From: Sphagnum compactum
Lineage: Eukaryota; Bryophyta; Sphagnopsida; Sphagnales
Assembly: GCA_965153455.1 (NCBI GenBank)
Contig: OZ234498.1
Coordinates: 14,012,001 to 14,076,000, forward strand
Reading direction: 5' to 3'
Length of the DNA: 64,000 nt
The notes under the pieces were generated by a model, which saw only the letters and a program-made list of their open reading frames with translations, made no database searches and was not told where the DNA came from. Both the position numbers and the translations under genes were made by a program. Of this stretch, positions 1 through 8,380 are shown piece after piece; position 1 is the stretch's first letter; every line of letters begins with the position of its first letter.

Positions 1-2
1 AC

Positions 3-1484
3 AAAGAGTCATCACAAGTTCGAATATTGACCAACCTCCAAACTGGCTACAATCAACTTGACCCAATTGCAGTAGGGATTCTCCTTGCCACTGGGGCAAT
101 TGCAATTTGGAGCACACAGGGCACTTCCTACCTCAACTGGATTGCTACACTTGTCAACATGTTGATCATTGCCTTCATCATCATTGCAGGTCTCGCACAT
201 GCAAAAGCAGAGAATTACAAACCATTTCTACCCTATGGTGTTCGGGGGATCTTCAGTGCAGCATCTGTGCTCTTCTTTTCCTACTTAGGTTTTGATGCCG
301 TATCAACAATGGCAGAAGAAACCAAAAACCCAGGACGGGATATTCCTATTGGGTTACTTGGCTCAATGACAATATGCATGGTTGTGTATGTTCTCATGGC
401 ACTCACCTTGTGCTTGATGGTGCCAACATCTGAGATAAGCAAAGATGCTGCCTTCTCAACAGCATTTCAAACAGTTGGCATGAATTGGGCAAAATATGTG
501 GTTGCTCTTGGAGCTTTGAAGGGGATTACTACAGTGTTGCTTGTAAGTGCAGTTGGGCAAGCCCGATACCTTACACATATTGCCCGCACTCATCTCATCC
601 CACCTTGGTTTGCTCTTGTCAACAAACGAACACAAACTCCTGCCAATGCAACGGCAACTATGGTACTGGCAACTGCGATCATTGCCTTCTTCACTGAGCT
701 AGACATCCTTGGCAATTTACTTTCACTGAGTAGCCTCTTCATCTTCTTCCTCGTTGCAGTTGGCATTCTTGTACGTCGGTATTATATTCCTGGAGTAACT
801 ACAAGAAAGAATGGAATCCTCTTTGTCACATTCCTCTCCATCATTATCGGTTCTTCAATTGTGATTGCAGCCTACTGGGGTTTGAGTGCAAAGGGCTGGA
901 TATTGTATGCAGTTTTTGTACCTGTTTGGTTCTTGGGCACCTTAGGCTTGGCTGTATTTGTCCCCCAAGTGCGGACCCCAATGATATGGGGCGTTCCACT
1001 TGTGCCGTGGGTTCCATCTCTATCAGTGGCTCTCAACATGTTCCTTCTTGGAACCCTTGACAAATTATCTTTCATTCGGTTTGGAATCTGGACCGCTGTG
1101 ATTTTAGTATACTATTTCTTGTTTGGCCTTCATGCTTCATATGACACAGCAATCAACCAGAAGAGGGAGCTTGCACAGTACAAGCTGGAAGAGGCAGAGG
1201 AGGGTCAAAACTCGAAAACTGTCAAACCTGCAACACAACTGATGAACACAATCCCTACACCACAAGGGATGAACACTATTCCTACACCACAAGGGATGAA
1301 CACAATCCCTGCACCCCAAGAGATGAACACAATCCCTGCACCCCAAGAGATGAACACAATACCTGTGCCACAAGAGAACACAATACCTGTACCGCAAGAG
1401 ATGACCACGATCCCTTTGGCACAAGAGGTGGATACGGTCCCTGTGGCACAAGAGCTGAACACAATCCCTTCACATCGGCCTTGA
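3..1484 (+). CDS. Cationic amino acid transporter, CAT1-type (5' truncated by window edge)
   Basis: This is the C-terminal part of a plant cationic amino acid permease of the APC superfamily, which would carry arginine, lysine or related amino acids across the plasma membrane. The frame is open from the first bases, and no ATG precedes the conserved segment NQLDPIAVG, so the true start lies outside the window. Family signatures seen in order are PYGVRGIFSAASVLFFSYLGFDAVSTMAEETKNPGRDIPIG (given here only as a location, about residues 69-109 of the visible part), then ALKGITTVLLVSAVGQARYL, LLVRRYY-like VRRYYIPG, and IWGVPLVPWVPS. About eight hydrophobic spans are visible. The last 80 codons are unusual: a Pro/Thr-rich tail of about nine 9-residue repeats (consensus MNTIPxPQE) follows the normal cytosolic end. 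Stop TGA is at 1482-1484. Family assignment is firm; the exact substrate is inference. Confidence 0.93.
   Translation, partial: KESSQVRILTNLQTGYNQLDPIAVGILLATGAIAIWSTQGTSYLNWIATLVNMLIIAFIIIAGLAHAKAENYKPFLPYGVRGIFSAASVLFFSYLGFDAVSTMAEETKNPGRDIPIGLLGSMTICMVVYVLMALTLCLMVPTSEISKDAAFSTAFQTVGMNWAKYVVALGALKGITTVLLVSAVGQARYLTHIARTHLIPPWFALVNKRTQTPANATATMVLATAIIAFFTELDILGNLLSLSSLFIFFLVAVGILVRRYYIPGVTTRKNGILFVTFLSIIIGSSIVIAAYWGLSAKGWILYAVFVPVWFLGTLGLAVFVPQVRTPMIWGVPLVPWVPSLSVALNMFLLGTLDKLSFIRFGIWTAVILVYYFLFGLHASYDTAINQKRELAQYKLEEAEEGQNSKTVKPATQLMNTIPTPQGMNTIPTPQGMNTIPAPQEMNTIPAPQEMNTIPVPQENTIPVPQEMTTIPLAQEVDTVPVAQELNTIPSHRP
1242..1481 (+). repeat. 27-bp coding minisatellite (9-residue repeats) in transporter tail
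   Basis: About nine tandem 27-bp units encode MNTIPTPQG, MNTIPTPQG, MNTIPAPQE, MNTIPAPQE, MNTIPVPQE and then more diverged units. One unit has lost its Met codon. Every length change is a multiple of three, so the frame stays open to the stop codon. Units diverge progressively toward the 3' end. Confidence 0.95.
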
Positions 1485-2308
1485 GCGAGTGGAGCAAGGC
1501 TAGATTCATGTATTGATCCCCATTGTTTGATAAAAGATGTAAAGTTTGTTTTGCCTCTATAGACATGTCCAGAAACAAAGACATTGCAGAACTGATGTAA
1601 TCTTGCAGCTTGATATGCAGCTCTAATTGTTACGCGCATTGTTGTGTTGATGTTGTGGATGGTGGCTGCACAAACTAGCTTGTGAAGTCTCTTGGTTCCT
1701 TGACAACTGAGAAGAGTCAGAAGCAGAAGATGTACCTTATAGCTCTCAGGTGAAAGTCAAGAGCAAAGGGTTCTCTTTTTTTCTAGCCAGAAAAGAGGGA
1801 GAATAAACCCTAGAGTTTCCAAGAGTTGAATTGAGGTTGCAAGATTCCACTTATGGATATTTTTTGGTGAATATTTTCTACAGGACTACTGGAACAAACA
1901 GGTTTTCCGACATGAGTATTCAAGCCAAAATTGTGAAGCTGTACATGTCCTAAACATTCATCATCTTTGTCCATGACAGTTACCTGAACAAATTCTAGCA
2001 GCTGAGCTTGTAGTCATCTTGTTTGTCCATGATGGTTACCTGAACAATTTCTGGCAGCTGAACTCATAGCCCATCTTGTTTGTCTTGAAAAGTTTGGTTT
2101 GTAGTTTAAATTAGTTATTGAAAATGACATTTATTCCATTCCACTCTTGAAAAGAATTCAATTCAATGTTCAGGTGCATAATTAAAATTTGCAAAAAAAA
2201 AATTGAGTTAAAAACTTAATCTATAATAATTTAATTTTCAATGTTCAAAACAATGTATAAATTGCTTATAACTAATGAGGTTTCATATATTGTACCTATA
2301 ACTCATGT
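1485..2308. other. 3' flank of transporter gene, with a 56-bp tandem duplication
   Basis: I see no gene here. It holds the 3' UTR and intergenic DNA. A tandem duplication with a period of 56 bp lies at about 1961-2078; both copies contain TTGTCCATGA, then GTTACCTGAACAA and GCAGCTGA. The stretch ends at the target site of the retrotransposon, with CATGT at 2304-2308. Confidence 0.7.
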
Positions 2309-2575
2309 TGTTATGGACCGACTACAAACAAGTGGAGAATTACAAGACAAGACAAGCTTTATTGATCCATCAACTGGTGTTGATCTGCTAAAGGGTTGTT
2401 CCCCAGACTATCTCCTTTTATAACCCTGAGCCATACTAGTCCCAAAATATCCTAGGCCATGATATTGCCAAAAGTATCCCAAAATATCCTAGGCCATGAT
2501 ATTGCCAAAAGTATCCCAAAATATCCTAGGACATGACATTGCCAAAAATATCCCAAAATATCCTAGGCCATGACA
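2309..2575 (-). repeat. 3' LTR of the retrotransposon
   Basis: Begins TG and ends CA. Minus-strand TTATAAAAGG (near 2415-2425) looks like a TATA box, and AATAAA (complement of 2358-2363) looks like the polyadenylation signal, giving a U3-R-U5 layout. U3 contains tandem 37-bp units starting at 2440, 2477, 2514 and 2551, the last one partial. They could be enhancer-like repeats. Confidence 0.96.
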
Positions 2576-2588
2576 TTATCCTCTCCTC
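2576..2588 (-). other. Polypurine tract of the retrotransposon
   Basis: The minus strand reads GAGGAGAGGATAA directly before the 3' LTR (TGTCATGG). This is the expected place and composition for the plus-strand primer. The pol stop codon TAA (2576-2578) abuts the LTR, so the tract overlaps the last pol codons. Confidence 0.8.
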
Positions 2589-5500
2589 AAGCGACATCTT
2601 CTAGATGGAGCCGGTTTGTTAGGATATCGTTGGTGAAACCGATTAACTAAGTCTTGGGCATGAACTAGGTTTCCAGCAGGCTCCCAAGTAGCTTCAGAAG
2701 GAGGATAACCTCGCCAAAAGACAAGGTACAGAAGCTTTCCATGAATCTTCTTGGAGTCCAAGACCTCCTGAACTTCAAACTCTTCTTGGCCTTCAATTTC
2801 GACTGGAGCTGGGGGTTCTTGATGACGTTCTGGGATCGGGTTTTCATGATAGGGCTCAAGCAGGGAGACATGGAAAACATTGTGGATTTTGAACTGGGGT
2901 GGAAGCTCCAACTGGCAAGCCACTAGACCAACCAATTTGGCGATTTTGAAAGGTCCGAGGCGCTTGTAATCCAACTTGGCACATGGGCGAGTGGTAGCAA
3001 TGTTTTTTCTGAGAAGCCAGACCTTGTCTCCAACCTTGAAGTTTGGATGGTCCTTGCGTCGGCGGTCTGCTTGCTTCTTTTGCCACTCCTGTGTTAGCTT
3101 GAGTTCTGCCATAAGGTTCTGTTGAACCTGTCCAAGCCTCGTGGCCCTTTCTTCAGCCGAGGGGTTTACGGAGTCTCCAGGAATTTCAAGGCTGAACCTG
3201 GGATGAAAACCGTAATTGGCAAAGAATGGACTGATCCCGGTCGATGCATGTGTTGTGTTATTATAAGCAAACTCTGCTTGAGATAGTAGGTCCAGCCAGT
3301 CGTCCTGTTGGTAGTTCACAGTGCAGCGAAGGTATTGCTCGAGTGTCTGGTTTGTCCGTTCGGTTTGTCCATCTGTCTCAGGGTGGAAAGCTGAAGATAG
3401 CCGAATGTCAACTCCAAGAAGCTCGAATAGACAATGCCAGAACTTGGATGCAAACTGAGGACCTCTGTCGGACACAATTTCCTCGGGGAGTCCATGCAGT
3501 CGGACGATCCCGTCCAGAATTAACTGAGCTGTCTCTTCTGCCGTGATTAACTTGGAACAAGGGGTGAAATGGGCCATTTTGGTGAGTCGATCGACCACAA
3601 CCAGTATTGAATTCTTGGTTCTGACAGTAGGGAGGTCCGTGATGAAGTCCATTGCAATAGATCCCCAAGGTCGGCTAGGAATCGACAGAGGCTGTAGGAG
3701 TCCAAACGGGCGATGCCTGGGAGCCTTGGATCGAGCACATGTATCACAAGACTTGACATACTCCCGTAGCATCTTGTTCATTTTGGGCCACCAGTAAGTC
3801 CTTGACACTAGTTCGTGAGTCCGTGCCATTCCAAAGTGACCTGCCAGGGTGTTGTCGTGGCATTCCCTCAGGATTTTTAGGTGTATAGGTCCTTCGGGTA
3901 CATAAATCAGGTTATTTCGAAGGAGAAGTCCGTCTTGCTGCTCAAATTGATCCAAGTCATCACGATTTGGGTTCCTTGGTCGTTCCTGGAGTTCCTTCTT
4001 GATGTTGGTAGCCCAGGTGTCATCCTCAGTTGCTATCTTGATGTCCCTGACAAGGTATGAGTCTGGGAGGGTGCTGATTGTTGCTGCAACTCGAAATTGC
4101 TTGGGGTTGAGTAAAGTCTGGTTCTGCTGGCCGTAGGCCTCATCCCCCGCTCGAAGTTCATATTCTGAACGACGAGATAGCGCGTCAGCTTTCCCTTACT
4201 GGGTGCCGGGTTGATACTGAATCTCAAAGTCGAAATCAGCTAGGAAGATAGACCAGCGTGCCTGGCGACGATTTAAGGTCCGAGTAGTTGTGAAATAAAG
4301 GAGATTCTTGTGATCTGTCAGAACTTGGACTCGATGTTGAGCTCCGGCAAGATACGGTTTCCACTGCTCGAATGCCGTGATGATTGCCAGGAGTTCCTTA
4401 TCGTAGACCTGGTAGTTGATTTCGGCACTGGTTAACTTCCGTGAATAGAAAGCAACTGGATGCAGCAACCCATCTATTCCAAATTGAGATAGAATAGCTC
4501 CCAAGGCAAAATTTGAAGCGTCCGTTTCCACAATGAATGGCTTGGTAGGATCGGGATGTATCAGGATGGGTGCAGAGGTGAATGCCATCTTGAGAGTATC
4601 AAAAGCAACCTGGGCCGTTGGATTCCACGAGAAGGGCTTGTCTTTGCAAGTCAGGGTTATTAACGGTGTTGTGATCTTGGAATAGCCTTTGATAAACCGA
4701 CGATAGAAGTTGGCAAACCCTAGGAAGCGTTGAACGTCCTTGACCGAGGATGGAGTAGCCCAACACTGGATGGTCTCGACCTTTGACTTGTCCATGAAAA
4801 TGCCATCTGGAGAGATCACGTAGCCGAGGAACGCCACTGAAGATTTGTCGAATTCACATTTTTCCAACTTGGCGTATAAGCCATGCTCCCGCAGCGTCGC
4901 AAGCACCAATCGTACATGTTTGTCGTGGGTTTCCTGGTCCTTGGAAAAGATTAAAATGTCATCCAAATAGACCACGACAAATTCGTCCATGTAATCCCGG
5001 AAGATATCATTCATCAGATGCTGAAAGACTGCGGGTGCATTGGTGAGGCCGAAGGGCATGACCGTGTATTCGAAGTGGCCATAGCGTGTGCGAAAAGCTG
5101 TCTTCCATTCATCACCAGGGCGAATCCTGAGTAAGTTGTAGGCTCCACGGAGGTCAAGCTTGGTGAAGATCTTCCCGGTACGTAATCGATCTAGGAGACC
5201 TGAAATCAAGGGCAAAGGATATCGATTCTTTTTGGTTATCTTGTTGAGTCCACGATAATCCACACAAAGTCGAAGGGAGCCATCCTTCTTCTTGACAAAC
5301 AAAATTGGGGCGCCGGCTGGAGACTTGGAATGCTGAATGAACCCCTTGGCAAGATTTTCAGTAAGGTAATCACGCAGGGCTTGGAGTTCCGGTTCCGATA
5401 GGCCATAGATAGGACCAAAGGGTGGTGACTGTCCTTCTTCTAGATCAATCGGGCAGTCATATGGACTATGGGCGGGGAGTTGATCAGCATTAATCTTTTC

Positions 5501-6430
5501 AAAAACATCAACAAAGTCCTTGTACTTCTTGGGAAGTTTGACAGGTGTTGGTTCCAATTGGGGGTTTGTGGTGTTGGCTGGGTTGACATGGATGGCGAAG
5601 ACTTGAAGATTCTTAGCAGCCCGATAGAAAGGGACAGCTCTATCAACGAAGATCTGGACAGGGTTGGTTTTTTGGGCAGAATTCTTGACAAGATTCTTGA
5701 CAGGACAAGGTTTCGTTCTGACCAATCGGGGGTTCTTGACTGCAGGATTTGACATAACAGACTTGATAAAACTGGAATTAGTTCCGACCCTCTTTGGGTT
5801 CTCGACCACAGGGTTCTTGGCAGGACTGGACAAAGTGTTTTTCTGAGCGTGGGGTTCTTGAGAGGTGCATCGTTGTGCGCTGAAGGTGAGGGTTCTAGAT
5901 CGCCAATCAATGATAGGGTTGTGTGCTTCTAGCCAAGGCAGACTAAGGATGATGGGATGGTGAGGGGTGGAAATGATGTTGAGAACAATCTTCTCCGTGT
6001 GCTTGCCGATACAGAGTTCTAGAGGGGTTGTCTCGTGTGTGATTGCACCAGAAGCAATGGTTCTCCCATCAATAACCTCTACCGGAACAGGGGTTGACTT
6101 CTTGACCACAGGGATGTTGTGTTGGACGACAAATGTTTGGTCGATGAAAGAAGAGGTGGCGCCGGAGTCCACCAAAGCTGACACTTGTGGTATGTCTTCT
6201 GGAATACGAATGATGTCCACATACTGAGTGAAACTGGGACTGGGACCAACAGCGGAACAGGAGCCTTTGCAAAGGTGGTGTTGGGTGAAATCCAGTCGCA
6301 CGGCTCCTATTGTGACTGGATGTTCTTGTTTTCCAACTCCTGGGGAGTTTCCACAGCTTGTACCTGAAGTTTGACAAGCTTTTGAGGGCATTGACGAGCT
6401 ATATGCCCTGGGTTGCCACAGTAAAGACAT
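2576..6430 (-). pseudogene. pol: Retrotransposon Pol (PR-RT-RNase H-IN-chromodomain) with one in-frame stop
   Basis: This polyprotein frame is continuous on the minus strand except for a single TAA at 4196-4198. The part before the stop (4196-6430) has the aspartic protease motif VDSGATSSFID, RT blocks including LDLRGAYNLLRI, MPFGLTNAPAVFQ and YLDDILIFSK, and RNase H blocks ETDASNFALGAIL and LTDHKNLLYF. The part after it is in the same frame, has no other stop from 4195 to 2579, and holds the end of the RNase H-linker (KADALSRRSEYE), the integrase HHCC finger, the DDE core (MDFITDL, VSDRGPQFAS, ETDGQTERTN), a GPF/Y-type module (RLGPFKI) and a chromodomain (LVFWRGYPPSEATWEP). The stop separates RNase H from integrase, so this copy is probably non-autonomous unless the stop is read through. 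The start relative to gag is unresolved. Confidence 0.93.
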
Positions 6431-7296
6431 AGATTGTTTGTCCTTCGGCGAAGTTTCTCGGCTTCTGTCAAAGATTTAAACTTAGTTGTGTCGATCTGCA
6501 TCGGAGCAGGTCCAAAAGAGGCAGGTCGGGCAACTGGTGTTGTTTGGGGAACTAAGGGGAGCGTAATAGGCCGACTGTTCCAAAGTTGGGCGTTGGAGGT
6601 GACTTTCTTTTCCTGGCGACGTTCGAACAGACGATTATCGCACCGAATTGCCTGGGTGATGGCTTCACTGAAGGAAGAAGGGTCTGCGAGTGTCAACAAA
6701 AGATCTTGAACATCATCACGAAGCCCACAGCGAAACTGATCAATCAAGGCAGCTTCTCCCCAATTGACGTCACAGGCAAGCTGCCTGAATTCTGAAGCAT
6801 AGACGATGGCCGAACGTGTCCCTTGCTGGAGGCGACGCAACTTGTTGGTTGAAGTCCTGGCCTTATCACTGTCCCCAAATACTGCTTCAAATTCCGCCAT
6901 AAAGGCGTTGAAATCTTGTAGAAGAGGGGATGATGTTTCCAGGATGGGAGCAAACCATGCTGCAGCTGTCCCAGTGAGTAGGGTTCCAACGAATCCTACA
7001 CGAGTGGTGTCATCAAAATAACGACGGGGGTGTAGTTGCATGATCAGGCGTACCTGGCTGACAAAGCCTCGAAATTTGAGGTGCGTTCCATCAAACTTTT
7101 CTGGCAGACTGATCTTGGGTTCTTGGGCGGCCATTGCAAGAGCAGGAAGTACTGGGGCAGGAGGTGGTGGCTGATTCTGTAGGCGGGTCACCGAGTCTCT
7201 AAGCACGGCATTTTCTTGTTGAAGGTGTTGAAGGGCGGCGAGGATTTGAGTGAGATCGATGTTGGATTCTGAGTTGTCCATGGTGGTAGTTCTCAC
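6307..7296 (-). CDS. gag: Retrotransposon Gag (capsid and nucleocapsid)
   Basis: A 329-residue structural protein that would form the virus-like particle and bind the element's RNA. The N-terminal part has a short predicted coiled coil (ILAALQHLQQENAVLRDSV). The middle is a retrotransposon capsid domain containing PEKFDGTHLKFRGF, FVGTLLTGTAAAWFAP and a FRQLACDVNW segment. A CCHC zinc knuckle, CLYCGNPGHIARQCP, lies near the C-terminus. The reading frame is intact from the ATG on the minus strand at 7296. It overlaps the pol frame by 124 bp (6307-6430), and pol is in the -1 frame relative to gag. It is the first coding region after the repeat-filled leader. Confidence 0.93.
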   Translation of the reverse strand: MRTTTMDNSESNIDLTQILAALQHLQQENAVLRDSVTRLQNQPPPPAPVLPALAMAAQEPKISLPEKFDGTHLKFRGFVSQVRLIMQLHPRRYFDDTTRVGFVGTLLTGTAAAWFAPILETSSPLLQDFNAFMAEFEAVFGDSDKARTSTNKLRRLQQGTRSAIVYASEFRQLACDVNWGEAALIDQFRCGLRDDVQDLLLTLADPSSFSEAITQAIRCDNRLFERRQEKKVTSNAQLWNSRPITLPLVPQTTPVARPASFGPAPMQIDTTKFKSLTEAEKLRRRTNNLCLYCGNPGHIARQCPQKLVKLQVQAVETPQELENKNIQSQ

Positions 7297-7320
7297 ACTT
7301 TTGCGCTTTCAATCTTCAAA

Positions 7321-7972
7321 CTTGAAACTTCAGATGCTTGGATCTCTCTCAATACAAGTCCAAATGACATGAAATTTCTCTCACACATATATTCCTATAT
7401 GATCTATAAGATCACAAAGTTACAGACCCAAAAAAGCTTACACAAAGGAGATATGACCAAAAAACCAGATCTGCACTTAAAACTTCAGATGCTTGGATCT
7501 CTCTCAATACAAGTCCAAATGACATGAAATTTCTCTCACACATATATTCCTATATGATCTATAAGATCACAAAGTTACAGACCCAAAAAAGCTTACACAA
7601 AGGAGATATGACCAAAAAACCAGATCTGCACTTGAAACTTCAGATGCTTGGATCTCTCTCAATACAAGTCCAAATGACATGAAATTTCTCTCACACATAT
7701 ATTCCTATATGATCTATAAGATCACAAAGTTACAGACCCAAAAAAGCTTACACAAAGGAGATATGACCAAAAAACCAGATCTGCACTTGAAACTTCAGAT
7801 GCTTGGATCTCTCTCAATACAAGTCCAAATGACATGAAATTTCTCTCACACATATATTCCTATATGATCTATAAGATCACAAAGTTATAGACCCAGAAAA
7901 GCTTACACAAAAGAGATATGACCAAAAAACCAGATCTGCACTTGAAACTTCAGATGCTTGGATCTCTCTCAA
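7321..7972 (-). repeat. 155-bp tandem repeats in retrotransposon leader
   Basis: The unit begins AACTTCAGATGCTTGGATC at 7326, 7481, 7636, 7791 and 7946, an exact 155-bp period. There are four full copies and one short partial copy. The first copies are almost identical; the copy nearest the 5' LTR carries a few substitutions. The array occupies most of the untranslated leader between the 5' LTR and gag. Confidence 0.96.
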
Positions 7973-8113
7973 AACATATCCTTTTCTTTTGAAACTTTGA
8001 GAGTAGAAGCGTCCTATAGTCTTCTATAACCTTTCCAAGTTTCACTCCAATATACCTCTAGCTACTTACTGAAACAACAAAACAAACAAACAAGAAGAAG
8101 GAGCAGATCAAAC

Positions 8114-8380
8114 TGTTATGGACCGACTACAAACAAGTGGAGAATTACAAGACAAGACAAGCTTTATTGATCCATCAACTGGTGTTGATCTGCTAAAGGG
8201 TTGTTCCCCAGACTATCTCCTTTTATAACCCTGAGCCATACTAGTCCCAAAATATCCTAGGCCATGATATTGCCAAAAGTATCCCAAAATATCCTAGGCC
8301 ATGATATTGCCAAAAGTATCCCAAAATATCCTAGGACATGACATTGCCAAAAATATCCCAAAATATCCTAGGCCATGACA
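8114..8380 (-). repeat. 5' LTR of the retrotransposon
   Basis: This is the upstream LTR in the sense of transcription. It would carry the element promoter. On the minus strand it reads U3 with 37-bp repeats, a TATAAAAG box, and an AATAAA signal before the end. It matches the other LTR base for base by eye. Confidence 0.96.

Larger units (their letters stand above)
2309..8380 (-). mobile_element. Full-length Ty3/gypsy chromovirus LTR retrotransposon
   Basis: A 6,072-bp element transcribed on the minus strand. Two 267-bp LTRs (2309-2575 and 8114-8380) begin with TG and end with CA, and I found no difference between them by eye. A perfect 5-bp target-site duplication, CATGT, flanks the element (2304-2308 and 8381-8385). 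Internal order on the minus strand is 155-bp leader repeats, gag with a CCHC knuckle, protease, reverse transcriptase, RNase H, integrase and chromodomain. Integrase after RT/RNase H defines Ty3/gypsy, and the C-terminal chromodomain defines the chromoviruses, which are thought to target chromatin through that domain. I could not match the sequence next to the 5' LTR to the usual initiator-Met tRNA primer site. Identical LTRs imply a very recent insertion. Confidence 0.97.

Noticed and set aside
2440-2575. 37-bp regularly spaced repeats considered as a CRISPR-like array
   Set aside because: They are contiguous tandem repeats within an LTR, without spacers, in a plant genome.
8113-8114. Primer binding site for initiator-Met tRNA next to the 5' LTR
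   Set aside because: The sequence next to the LTR (minus strand GTTTGATCTGCTCC) does not match the usual TGGTATCAGAGC; the primer is left unassigned.
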